Source: Flavobacterium araucananum (lineage in GTDB: Bacteria; Bacteroidota; Bacteroidia; Flavobacteriales; Flavobacteriaceae). Taken from it: a stretch of DNA of 64,000 nucleotides. The translations under genes were made by a program, and so were the position numbers. Location: assembly GCF_002222055.1 (NCBI RefSeq), contig NZ_MUGS01000002.1, positions 391,745 to 455,744 on the forward strand, given 5' to 3'. Each line of letters opens with the position of its first letter. The stretch's first letter is position 1. The notes under the pieces are model-generated. The model was not told the DNA's origin, made no database searches, and saw only the letters and a list, made by a program, of their open reading frames with translations. This document shows, one piece after another, positions 5,736-14,289 of the stretch.

Positions 5736-8150
5736 ATGAAAATATTAAAATTTGGAGGCAAATCATTATCAAACGGAGAAGGACTTAACAAAGTAGTTTC
5801 AATCATTTCTGATAAAGTAAATCAAGGAGAACAAATTGCCGTTGTCGTTTCGGCTCGCGGAAAGGCAACAGACGAATTAGAATATATTTTGAAACTTGCT
5901 GCTAAAAATGGCAATTACAAACCATTATTTGAGAATTTTAAAACCTATCAGATTTCAGATTATCCACAAGTAGATTTATCCGAAGAATTTAATATTTTAG
6001 AAAAACTATTTGAAGGAGTTAGCTTAATTGGAGATTACAGCAACAAAATCAAAGATCAGATTTTATCTAAAGGCGAATTGCTTTCGGCTAAATTATTAAC
6101 AGCAATTTTAAAAGAAAAAGGAGTTCCGGCTAATTTTGTTGATTCCAGAGAATTACTAAAAACCGACTCTAAATTTGGTGATGCACAACCATTAGAACAA
6201 CTTTCTAAGAAAAATGTCATCAATTATTTTAAAGAGCATAATGGTGTAACCGTTAATATCGTAACCGGTTTTATTGGTTCAAACAATAATAACGATACGA
6301 CAACTTTAGGTCGAAACGGGAGTAACTATACAGCATCGTTAATTGCTAATTATCTAAATGCCGAAGAGTTACAAAACTTCACGCATGTTGACGGAATTTA
6401 TACCGCAAATCCGGATTTAGTAGCCGATGCCAAAAAAATTGAATTTTTATCTTTTAATGAAGCAAATGAATTGGCGAATTTTGGAGCAACAATTCTGCAC
6501 GCCAAAACGATAATTCCTTTATTAGAAAAAAATATCCCGCTTCGTATTTTAAATACTTTCAATCACGAAAACCGCGGAACTTTAATCACTTCAGATTCGG
6601 CTAAAGAAGGAATCAAAACCCTTTCGGTTTTAGAAAACGTATCACTGGTTAATCTTGAAGGACGCGGATTACTAGGGAAAGCGGGTGTAGATGCCCGAAT
6701 TTTTAAAGTAATGGGCGATCATAATATCAGTGTAAGTATCATTTCGCAAGGTTCATCAGAAAGAGGCATTGGCCTTGTTGTAGCAACAGAAAAAGCAACA
6801 ACTGCAATGGTCGAATTAGAGAAAGAATTCGAAAACGACTTTTATTCTAAAGATGTAAACCAAATAACGGTTACAGATAATGTTTCGGTAATTTCGATTA
6901 TTGGTCAGGATCTAAGTACTTTTCATAAGCCTTATACCGCTTTAATCAAAAATAAAATAGTTCCAATATTGTTTAACAACACCGTTACGGGCAAGAATGT
7001 GAGTTTGGTGGTTAAAAAAGCAGAACTAAACAAAGCCTTAAATGTAATTCACGGAGAGATTTTTGGAGTTTCTAAAAAAATCAATATTGCTATTTTTGGT
7101 CATGGATTAGTAGGCGGAACATTAATCAATCAAATCTTAGAATCGGCTGCCGCGATCGAAAAGCGTAAAGACATTAAACTAAATGTGTTTGCGATTGCAA
7201 ATTCTAAGAAATTGCTTTTAAATAAAAATGGCGTAACTGCTGACTGGAAAAACGACATCCAAAAAGATGGGCTTGAATATACAATCAATGATGTAATTGC
7301 TTATGCCAACCAACACCATCTGGAGAACTTAATTGCGATTGATAATACAGCAAGTGCCACTTTTGTAGAAAATTATATCACGCTGGCAGAGAGTAGTTTT
7401 GATTTGATTTCTTCAAATAAAGTGGCCAATACATTAAGTTATGGTTTCTATAAAGAACTAAGAAAAGCTTTGGCAGATAATCAGAAAAATTATTTGTATG
7501 AAACCAATGTTGGTGCCGGTTTACCATTAATTGATACCATAAAATTGTTACACCTTTCAGGTGAAAATATCACGAAAATAAAAGGAGTTTTCTCAGGAAC
7601 ATTAAGTTATTTATTCAATAATTTCTCTGCAAAAGATGCTCCGTTTAGTCAGATATTGCAAGAAGCAATTGATAATGGATACACAGAACCGGACCCGCGT
7701 GAGGATTTATGCGGAAATGATGTGGGAAGAAAATTATTGATTCTGGCAAGAGAATTGGATCTGCAAAATGAGTTTGAAGAAATCTCAATTCAGAACCTGA
7801 TTCCGGAACATTTACGCGAAGGCAATGTTTCTGATTTCCTGACAAAATTAAAAGAATTTGACCCAATTTATGAGAAAATAAAAGCAGATCAAAAGCCAAA
7901 TCATGTATTAAGATACATTGGCGAATTGTCTGGAGATTTGCAAAATGACAAAGGAATTCTCGAAGTAAAATTGGTATCAGTTCCGTCAGACACAGCTCTG
8001 GGCGGATTAAAAGGATCAGATTCTTTCTTCGAAATTTATACAGAATCTTACGGAGATCGTCCAATTGTAATCCAGGGAGCCGGTGCAGGTTCTGCCGTAA
8101 CAGCAAGAGGCGTTTTTGGGGATATCCTGAGATTATCTGATAAAGGGTAA
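5736..8150 (+). CDS. thrA: Bifunctional aspartokinase / homoserine dehydrogenase
   Basis: This 804-residue fusion makes aspartyl phosphate and later reduces aspartate semialdehyde to homoserine. The aspartokinase half covers about 1-290 (KFGGKS at 5-10, LGRNGSNYTA, FGATILHAKT), the ACT region about 300-445 (SIISQGSSERGIG), and the homoserine dehydrogenase half about 447-804 (GHGLVGGTL, VGAGLP, GYTEPDPREDL, GAGAG). The usual KFGGTS reads KFGGKS, an uncommon change in a conserved kinase motif. Because metX and a SAM-I riboswitch are upstream, this is probably the methionine-branch isozyme, comparable in role to E. coli MetL. Confidence 0.93.
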   Translation: MKILKFGGKSLSNGEGLNKVVSIISDKVNQGEQIAVVVSARGKATDELEYILKLAAKNGNYKPLFENFKTYQISDYPQVDLSEEFNILEKLFEGVSLIGDYSNKIKDQILSKGELLSAKLLTAILKEKGVPANFVDSRELLKTDSKFGDAQPLEQLSKKNVINYFKEHNGVTVNIVTGFIGSNNNNDTTTLGRNGSNYTASLIANYLNAEELQNFTHVDGIYTANPDLVADAKKIEFLSFNEANELANFGATILHAKTIIPLLEKNIPLRILNTFNHENRGTLITSDSAKEGIKTLSVLENVSLVNLEGRGLLGKAGVDARIFKVMGDHNISVSIISQGSSERGIGLVVATEKATTAMVELEKEFENDFYSKDVNQITVTDNVSVISIIGQDLSTFHKPYTALIKNKIVPILFNNTVTGKNVSLVVKKAELNKALNVIHGEIFGVSKKINIAIFGHGLVGGTLINQILESAAAIEKRKDIKLNVFAIANSKKLLLNKNGVTADWKNDIQKDGLEYTINDVIAYANQHHLENLIAIDNTASATFVENYITLAESSFDLISSNKVANTLSYGFYKELRKALADNQKNYLYETNVGAGLPLIDTIKLLHLSGENITKIKGVFSGTLSYLFNNFSAKDAPFSQILQEAIDNGYTEPDPREDLCGNDVGRKLLILARELDLQNEFEEISIQNLIPEHLREGNVSDFLTKLKEFDPIYEKIKADQKPNHVLRYIGELSGDLQNDKGILEVKLVSVPSDTALGGLKGSDSFFEIYTESYGDRPIVIQGAGAGSAVTARGVFGDILRLSDKG

Positions 8151-8221
8151 AACGATTTTAGATTTTAGTGTGCAGATTTTAGAATTATGTACTCAGCAAA
8201 AAAAAACAAAAAACAAATAAC

Positions 8222-8647
8222 ATGAAAGTAACCTTAAACAGAGTAAACGACGCGTTTCATTTTAAACTCAAAAATGAACGTGGTCATGTAGTTGATGTTG
8301 ATAGCAGAGCCGAGTTTGGCGGAAGCGATTTGGGTGCAAGTCCAATGGAGTTAGTATTAATGGGAGTTGCAGGATGCAGTGCCATTGATATGATTTCGAT
8401 ATTAAAGAAACAACGTCAGGAAATAACGGCATTTAATGCTGAGGTCGAAGGAGAACGCGTACAAATTGGAGAAGCAAAACCTTTTAAAGAAATCAATGTA
8501 GTTTTTTATTTAGAAGGAGATATCAACCCGGAAAAGGCACATCGTGCTGCACAACTTTCTTTCGAGAAATATTGTTCAGTAGCCAAAACGGTTGAACCAA
8601 CTGCTACAATTAAATATAAAGTTGTCCTGAACAACGAAGCATTATAA
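8222..8647 (+). CDS. OsmC family protein (thiol peroxidase-like)
   Basis: This 141-residue OsmC/Ohr-fold protein keeps the two cysteines typical of the family, C52 in GVAGCSAIDM and C118 in KYCSVAKT. Family members reduce organic hydroperoxides or handle reactive sulfur; the substrate here is unknown. It sits 71 bases after thrA and 137 bases before metZ on the same strand, which suggests a link with sulfur metabolism. The ATG at 8222 gives the full fold. Confidence 0.87.
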   Translation: MKVTLNRVNDAFHFKLKNERGHVVDVDSRAEFGGSDLGASPMELVLMGVAGCSAIDMISILKKQRQEITAFNAEVEGERVQIGEAKPFKEINVVFYLEGDINPEKAHRAAQLSFEKYCSVAKTVEPTATIKYKVVLNNEAL

Positions 8648-8784
8648 ATTAGAAAATTAGTCAATTAGATAATGCTCAGATCGAGTATAAATGAAATTGA
8701 CTCGTTTTATTTTAGATCTTAAGTTTTGTTTTTTGCTTAACGCAAAACTTGAAACCTGAAACAAAAAAAAACAAAAAACACACA

Positions 8785-9957
8785 ATGAACGAACAAGAAT
8801 TTGGCTTTGAAACTCTGGCCATAAGAACACAATTAGAAAGAACACAATATCTCGAGCATTCGGTGCCACTATACTTATCGTCAAGCTTTGTATTTGAAGA
8901 TGCAGAAGATATGAGAGCTTCTTTTACAGAAGAAAAAGAAAGAAATATTTACAGCCGTTTCAGCAATCCAAACACAACTGAATTTGTAGATAAAATTTGT
9001 AAAATGGAAGGTGCAGAGGCAGGTTATGCTTTTGCAACCGGAATGGCAGCAGTATATTCAACATTTGCAGCTTTATTAAATGCAGGTGATCACATTGTTT
9101 CGGCAAGCAGCGTTTTTGGTTCAACTCATGCATTGTTTGTAACTTATTTTCCAAAATGGAATATTGAGACATCCTATTTTGAGATCAATAAACCGGAAAC
9201 GATTGAAGCGTTAATAAAACCAAACACAAAAATATTATACGCAGAGTCACCTACAAATCCGGGTGTCGATGTAATTGATTTGCAATTGTTAGGAGATATT
9301 GCCAAAAAACACAATCTGATATTAATAATAGACAACTGTTTTGCAACACCTTATATCCAGCAACCTTTAAAATTTGGAGCCCATTTAGTTGTGCATTCTG
9401 CAACGAAATTAATCGACGGTCAGGGACGTGTTTTAGGCGGAGTTACCGTTGGTAGCGAAGATCTAATCAGACAGATTTACCTGTTTTCAAGAAATACAGG
9501 TCCGGCTTTGTCGCCGTTTAATGCCTGGGTTTTATCAAAAAGTTTAGAAACTCTGGCAATTCGTGTCGAAAAACATTGCGAAAATGCCTTAAAAGTAGCT
9601 GAGTTTTTAGAAGCACATCCAAATGTAAACAGCATAAAATATCCTTTCCTGAAATCGCATCCGCAATACGAAATTGCCAAAAAGCAAATGAAATTAGGAG
9701 GTAATATTATTGCATTTGAAATCAAAGGCGGGATAGAAGCAGGGAGAAAATTTTTAGATAAAATAAAACTTTGTTCACTATCAGCTAATATTGGCGATAC
9801 AAGATCAATTGTAACACATCCGGCTTCAACAACACACAGCAAATTGTCTGAAGAAGATCAATTGGCAGTTGGTATTACACAAGGTTTAGTGCGTGTTTCT
9901 GTAGGTTTAGAAACCGTAGCAGATATTATTGCTGATCTAAAACAAGCGCTTTCTTAA
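8785..9957 (+). CDS. metZ: O-succinylhomoserine sulfhydrylase-type PLP enzyme
   Basis: This 390-residue member of the Cys/Met PLP family has the PLP lysine at K208 in HSATKLIDGQGRVLGG, a signature closer to MetZ than to MetY or MetB. Other motifs are YSRFSNPN near 56 and VRVSVGLE near the C-terminus. It would form homocysteine directly from acylated homoserine and sulfide. ATG 8785 was chosen over an upstream TTG at 8749, which would add a Lys-rich tail unlike the family. With metY at 1006 the window has two sulfhydrylases; the acyl donor of each cannot be told from sequence alone. Confidence 0.88.
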   Translation: MNEQEFGFETLAIRTQLERTQYLEHSVPLYLSSSFVFEDAEDMRASFTEEKERNIYSRFSNPNTTEFVDKICKMEGAEAGYAFATGMAAVYSTFAALLNAGDHIVSASSVFGSTHALFVTYFPKWNIETSYFEINKPETIEALIKPNTKILYAESPTNPGVDVIDLQLLGDIAKKHNLILIIDNCFATPYIQQPLKFGAHLVVHSATKLIDGQGRVLGGVTVGSEDLIRQIYLFSRNTGPALSPFNAWVLSKSLETLAIRVEKHCENALKVAEFLEAHPNVNSIKYPFLKSHPQYEIAKKQMKLGGNIIAFEIKGGIEAGRKFLDKIKLCSLSANIGDTRSIVTHPASTTHSKLSEEDQLAVGITQGLVRVSVGLETVADIIADLKQALS

Positions 9958-10105
9958 GTAATTTTAGATTTCTGATTTTAGATATTAGATTATACTATAA
10001 ATGGCGATTTTTGACTGTAAATTTATTATAGTTAAAAGTCGTCATCTTCTTTTATAACATCTGTTGTACTAAAAGTATATTTTTGTTTTTAAATAATTTA
10101 AATAC

Positions 10106-10595
10106 ATGAAGAATCCTATTTATATTATAGATAAAAGAGTGTGGGCTTCAGATAGAAGACGTTTTATAAGTTGTATTTTGGATTTCTTTTTTGTCTTTGT
10201 TTCAATATTTGCTTTTAGTTTTGTTGTTTTGATGGTAGGAAATATTTTCAATTTGGGATAAAATTATTATTAATTATACCTATTCAGTTTTATTCGTTTT
10301 TTTAATGCTTAATTATTTAGTTATGGAATGGTTTTTTGGAAGATCATTTGGGAAATTAATGACTGGTACAATTGTAGTTGACAAAAATGGAATAAAACCA
10401 GGCTTTGATGTTATTTTTATAAGAACTCTTTGTCGTTTGATTCCTTTTGATCCGCTATCATTTTTAGGTAAGTCAGGAAGATTGTGGCATGATTCTCTTT
10501 CTAATACCTATGTTGTTAACAAAAAAGTATTAGACGAGAATGTGAAAATGTTTCATGAATTCAATTTAATAGGTATTAAAGAAGAAATAAATTAA
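10106..10595 (+). pseudogene. RDD-family membrane protein, frameshifted
   Basis: Two overlapping pieces make one RDD protein. The N-terminal piece (10106-10261) begins MKNPIYIIDKRVWASDRRR and ends with a stop after a membrane segment. The C-terminal piece, in the next frame, carries the W-F-F-G-R-S-F-G-K-L-M-T-G-T motif and R-T-L-C-R. Removing one G from GGG at 10255-10257 restores a single frame (F-N-L-D-K-I-I-I-N-Y). It is either a recent pseudogene or a one-base sequence error. A TAnnTTTG match at 10078-10085 could be its promoter. The function of RDD proteins is poorly known. Confidence 0.8.
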
Positions 10596-10655
10596 ACTAT
10601 ACTAATCTAGTAGAACTTACTTATTGATTGTGTTAGTATTCTCGTCCAAAAAGCC

Positions 10656-10663
10656 TATTTTTG
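10656..10663 (+). promoter_or_regulatory. Putative -7 element upstream of the Rrf2 gene
   Basis: The word TATTTTTG matches the Bacteroidetes -7 consensus TAnnTTTG. A TTG at 10628-10630 is the nearest -33 candidate, but the 25-base spacing is long. A start near 10670 would give a leader of about 65 bases before the GTG at 10738. Confidence 0.35.
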
Positions 10664-10737
10664 TTGCAGAAAAATATGTAGTTTGTTATTTTAGATGAAA
10701 ATCTGAAATCTACATTCTGCAATCTAAAATTTATATA

Positions 10738-11148
10738 GTGCTTTCAAAGAAAACAAAATACGGAATTAAAGCCTTGACTTATTTGGCCAGAAGAGAAAAT
10801 AATGATCCTGTACAAATTGCCGAAATTGCGAAAAGCGAACATATTTCGATAAAATTCTTAGAAAGCATATTGTTGTTGCTTAGAAACTCCGGGTTTTTGG
10901 GTGCTAAAAAAGGAAAAGGAGGAGGTTATTATCTTATAAAAGATCCTAAAGATATTAGCATGGCAAAAGTGTATAGAATTCTTGAAGGTCCAATTGCGTT
11001 ATTGCCTTGTGCAAGTCATAACTTTTATGAAAGATGCGATGATTGCGATGATGAAACAACCTGTGCAGCAAGACGTTTAATGATGGAAGTGAGAGACAAT
11101 ACACTTAAAATTCTTGAAAGTAACTCCTTGGCAGATATTGCATTTTAA
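10738..11148 (+). CDS. Rrf2-family transcriptional regulator
   Basis: This 136-residue winged-helix repressor has an N-terminal HTH (KYGIKALTYLARRE, then IAEIAKSEHISIKFLE), a GAKKGKGGGYYL wing, and four cysteines C91, C100, C103 and C109 in the region where Rrf2 proteins bind Fe-S clusters or sense thiols. The start is GTG at 10738, since no ATG precedes the HTH. It sits between the methionine genes and the sulfate assimilation genes, so a CymR-like role in sulfur control is plausible; the sulfur link is inference from context. Confidence 0.88.
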   Translation: MLSKKTKYGIKALTYLARRENNDPVQIAEIAKSEHISIKFLESILLLLRNSGFLGAKKGKGGGYYLIKDPKDISMAKVYRILEGPIALLPCASHNFYERCDDCDDETTCAARRLMMEVRDNTLKILESNSLADIAF

Positions 11149-11220
11149 ACTATATAAGTTCATTTAATTCAGCTATACCACAAAGTCTAAAATAAACTTA
11201 TCTGGTAAAAAAAAACTGTT

Positions 11221-12003
11221 TTAAAAAATCAGTTTATATCCGGCTAAAAAAAGCATAACTGCAATAGCATTTCTAAGCCATGAATCAGGCACTTTTCCGC
11301 TTAACATACTTCCTATAAAAATTCCGGGAAGTGATCCCATTAATAATTGTCCCAGTAAAAGTAAATCTAAATTTCCCATCGAAGCATGACCAATTCCGGC
11401 AACAAGAGTTAGCGGAACAGCATGAGCAATCTCCGTTCCTACCAAACGTGGTGTTGGCAAAAGTGGGTATAGAAAAAACAGAGTAACTGTGCCTAAAGCA
11501 CCAGCACCTATAGATGTTAGTGTTACTGTTGCACCTAATAAAACCCCAATTCCAATAGTTAGCATATTTTGAGTATGACTCTCACTATGAAAACGGTCAC
11601 CTGCATGTTTTTGAGAAAGTACTAATAGTTTCTTTTTAAATAAAATGGCAATAGAGGTAAAAAGTAATGCCCAGCCTAAACTGTATTTTATTACCGCATT
11701 TATAGTTGTAATATCTGTTTTGATGCTATTTAAGATCCATAAAGTTACTAAAGCTGCCGGAACACTGCCAAGAGTAAGCCAGCCCGTGATTGACCAGTTG
11801 ATATTGCCTTTTTTATGATGTACAAATACGCCCCCCATTTTGGTAAAAGCAGCATATAATAAATCTGTGCCAACTGCTGTTGTGGGCGGAATACCAAACC
11901 ACAATAAAATAGGCGTCATTAACGAACCGCCTCCTACACCCGTTAACCCAACAACAAACCCAACAACCAAACCTGCAATTACAAGACCTATTTGAAAATC
12001 CAT
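11221..12003 (-). CDS. TauE/SafE-family permease
   Basis: This 260-residue hydrophobic protein has several predicted membrane helices and the family motifs GLTGVGGGSLMTPILL near the N-terminus and TSIGAGALGTV in the second half. TauE/SafE proteins move sulfite, sulfonates or other sulfur anions across the inner membrane. It is convergent with the Rrf2 gene and divergent from another TauE/SafE gene at 12316, which lies next to cysH. The substrate is not readable from sequence; sulfite or sulfate is favoured by the neighbours. Confidence 0.88.
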   Translation of the reverse strand: MDFQIGLVIAGLVVGFVVGLTGVGGGSLMTPILLWFGIPPTTAVGTDLLYAAFTKMGGVFVHHKKGNINWSITGWLTLGSVPAALVTLWILNSIKTDITTINAVIKYSLGWALLFTSIAILFKKKLLVLSQKHAGDRFHSESHTQNMLTIGIGVLLGATVTLTSIGAGALGTVTLFFLYPLLPTPRLVGTEIAHAVPLTLVAGIGHASMGNLDLLLLGQLLMGSLPGIFIGSMLSGKVPDSWLRNAIAVMLFLAGYKLIF

Positions 12004-12226
12004 GAATAAAAATTTGAAGTAAAAATAACAACAATTTTATAATTATCCTATGGATATGGTAGACTTTAAAATGCTATATTTGTAAATGGATATCTTTAAT
12101 TATTTATTATATTGTAATACAGTACAATACGATTTTTTGATTAACGAGCCAATTTGTTATATTATTTAAAATAACGGTTTGCTTAACCAAAAGAGAATTA
12201 GAGTTGTAAAAAAATTAAATAATGTT

Positions 12227-12290
12227 TTGATATTTAGAAATAAGTACTAATTTTGCATAGTAATCTATTAACCCGATAGGGTAATAGATT
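12227..12290 (+). promoter_or_regulatory. Promoter and 5'-end hairpin of the permease-cysH unit
   Basis: TTG at 12227-12229 and a perfect TAnnTTTG (TAATTTTG, 12248-12255) are 18 bases apart. At the expected start of transcription is a hairpin: AATCTATT (12262-12269) pairs with AATAGATT (12283-12290), and ACCC (12271-12274) with GGGT (12279-12282), with one bulged A. It could be an operator covering the start site or a 5' stabilising RNA hairpin. The rest of the gap 12004-12247 is AT-rich with no supported gene. Confidence 0.55.
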
Positions 12291-12315
12291 TAAAGCTCAA
12301 AACCAGCCGTAGCGT

Positions 12316-13218
12316 ATGGAAAAAGAATTGAAAATAAATAGTTATGATTTTAGGTCTGATGCATCAATAAAAGAAAAATTATGGGTTGTGATACCTGTTG
12401 TTTTGTTAGTAGGTTTATTATCTACATTGATATACAACCACTATGCTGAGTTTTCAGTAGATGGATTAGTTAATGGATTTAATGAGGAGTTTTTAGCATT
12501 TTTTGCTATTGGAGTTTTTGCTCAATTAGTAGACGGAACATTAGGAATGGGTTACGGAGCAACATCAACTTCATTTTTATTGGCTTACGGAGTTCCACCA
12601 GTTGTAAGTAGTACTGCGGTTCACGTTTCTGAAATGTTTACAACGGGAGCATCGGCACTTTCTCATCATCGTTTTGGAAACATCAATAAAAAACTCGTAA
12701 AACATTTGCTGGTTCCAGGCGTTTTAGGTTCAATAACAGGAGCTTATTTATTGTCAGATGTAATCAATGGCGACATTATTAAGCCTTTTATTGCAGTTTA
12801 CATGATCATTTTGGCAGCTATTATTATCAAAAAAGCATTGTCTAAAACTATTGTAAAAAAGAAAACGACAAAATTAGGATATTTAGCCACTTTTGGAGGT
12901 TTTATGGATTCAGTTGGCGGTGGCGGCTGGGGTCCAATTGTAACATCAACATTATTAGGAAGAGGGAGAAATCCAAGATATACAATTGGTTCTGTTAATG
13001 CAGCCGAGTTTGCGATTTCATTTGCGAGCGGAATCACTTTTATGCTTTTTGGAGGAATTCATGGTTGGCAGGTGATTATAGGGTTGATTTTAGGAGGAGT
13101 AATTGCAGCACCATTAGCAGCTTATCTGGTTAATAAAATTAAAAGAAAACCAATGATGGTAGCGGTTGGAATATTAATTATACTATTGAGTTTAAAAACA
13201 TTGTCTAAATTATTGTAA
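12316..13218 (+). CDS. TauE/SafE-family permease next to cysH
   Basis: This is a 300-residue membrane protein with two related halves: DGTLGMGYGATSTSFLL with S-S-T-A-V-H-V-S-E in the first and DSVGGGGWGPIVTS in the second. A 31-residue cytosolic N-terminus precedes the first helix. It ends 29 bases before cysH, so the two are almost certainly co-transcribed. No CysPTWA or SulP sulfate importer is in the window, so this protein is a candidate sulfate uptake route; sulfite export is the alternative known role for the family. Confidence 0.88.
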   Translation: MEKELKINSYDFRSDASIKEKLWVVIPVVLLVGLLSTLIYNHYAEFSVDGLVNGFNEEFLAFFAIGVFAQLVDGTLGMGYGATSTSFLLAYGVPPVVSSTAVHVSEMFTTGASALSHHRFGNINKKLVKHLLVPGVLGSITGAYLLSDVINGDIIKPFIAVYMIILAAIIIKKALSKTIVKKKTTKLGYLATFGGFMDSVGGGGWGPIVTSTLLGRGRNPRYTIGSVNAAEFAISFASGITFMLFGGIHGWQVIIGLILGGVIAAPLAAYLVNKIKRKPMMVAVGILIILLSLKTLSKLL

Positions 13219-13247
13219 TACGTTTTTTAGAGGGAAAGAAAGAGAAT

Positions 13248-13955
13248 ATGAGTGCGACTATACAATCATTATTAGATAAAACAAAAGATTTTTCGCTGGA
13301 TGAAACCTTGGTTTTTTTAGCAAATGAATATCCCGGAAAAGTAATTTTTTCGACTTCTTTTGGTCAGGAAGATCAGGTAATCACAGATTTTATTGCAAAA
13401 AGCAATACTGATATTACCGTTTTTACCTTAGATACCGGAAGATTATTTCAGGAGACTTACGATGTTTTTCATAAAACATTAAAAAAATATAAAAAACCTA
13501 TCGAAGTTTATTTTCCGGAAGCAACAGCAGTAGAAAATTTACTAAAACAAAAAGGACCAAACAGCTTCTATGATTCGGTAGAAAACAGAAAAGAGTGTTG
13601 TTTTATTCGTAAAGTAGTTCCGCTACGAAAAGCTTTAGCAGGAAACTCAGTTTGGATAACGGGTTTAAGAGCAGAACAATCTGAGAATAGAAACGACTTA
13701 CAATTGTTTGAATATGATGGAGGATTCGAAATTATAAAGTTCAACCCCTTATTAAAATGGACTTTAGAAGAAGTTGAAACCTATTTATCAGAAAACAATG
13801 TTCCCCAAAATGCCTTACACAAACAAGGCTTCGTAAGCATAGGTTGCGCACCATGTACAAGAGCAATTTTTCCTGGTGAAGATATCAGAGCCGGAAGATG
13901 GTGGTGGGAATCAAGTCATAAAGAGTGTGGTTTGCATAGTGCGAAGAAAGAGTAG
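13248..13955 (+). CDS. cysH: Adenylylsulfate (APS) reductase, CysH family
   Basis: This 235-residue enzyme reduces activated sulfate to sulfite. Motifs: STSFGQEDQV near 35, LDTGRLF near 61, the cysteine pairs C117-C118 and C200-x-x-C203 that bind a [4Fe-4S] cluster, and the catalytic cysteine in KECGLH (C227). The Cys-Cys...CxxC pattern separates APS reductases from PAPS reductases lacking the cluster. No APS kinase (cysC) is seen in the window and CysN lacks a kinase domain, which agrees with an APS route. It follows the permease gene by 29 bases. Confidence 0.93.
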   Translation: MSATIQSLLDKTKDFSLDETLVFLANEYPGKVIFSTSFGQEDQVITDFIAKSNTDITVFTLDTGRLFQETYDVFHKTLKKYKKPIEVYFPEATAVENLLKQKGPNSFYDSVENRKECCFIRKVVPLRKALAGNSVWITGLRAEQSENRNDLQLFEYDGGFEIIKFNPLLKWTLEEVETYLSENNVPQNALHKQGFVSIGCAPCTRAIFPGEDIRAGRWWWESSHKECGLHSAKKE

Positions 13956-14289
13956 AGAAGAAAGAGAATAGAATAAAGAATATAGATTCAAGACAATAGA
14001 TAAAGTTCCGGAGGAACGATTTATATTGTAGCGTCGGGTTTCAACCCGATGGACGAGGAGGAACGATTTATATTGTAGCGCCGGATTTTAATCCGGGGGA
14101 GGTTGAAGATTGTAATGTGAAATTTCAACCCGATGGAGATTGATGATGGCAAAGTCGTGAAACAACGAATTGAAATCCGTTGAAAAAATAAAAACAAAAA
14201 ACACAGAATAACGATAGTCTTACAGGTTTTAGATTAAACTCACAGCGATCTAAAACTAAAAAACTGTCAGGCATTAAACAAAATATCAA
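13956..14289 (+). repeat. Gap with two copies of a hairpin repeat
   Basis: The gap between cysH and cysD holds two neighbouring copies (about 14005-14052 and 14054-14099) of an element built from the words GGAGGAACGATTTATATTG, TAGCG and a hairpin CGGGTTTCAACCCG or CCGGATTTTAATCCGG. Similar elements occur at 19529-19581, 20310-20357 and 25699-25748. No ORF, promoter or terminator is convincing here. Confidence 0.7.

Noticed and set aside
7645..8106. 153-codon minus-strand ORF inside thrA
   Set aside because: Shadow of the homoserine dehydrogenase coding region, Leu/Arg-rich with no domain.
8657..8884. Minus-strand ORF over the start of metZ
   Set aside because: It overlaps the intergenic gap and metZ N-terminus in antisense and has low-complexity Phe/Leu content.
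12086..12169. 27-codon ORF with two Cys just after a TATATTTG box, upstream of the permease gene
   Set aside because: No terminator or antiterminator follows, Cys is not clustered, no -33 element is present, and the ATG is only a few bases after the -7 box.
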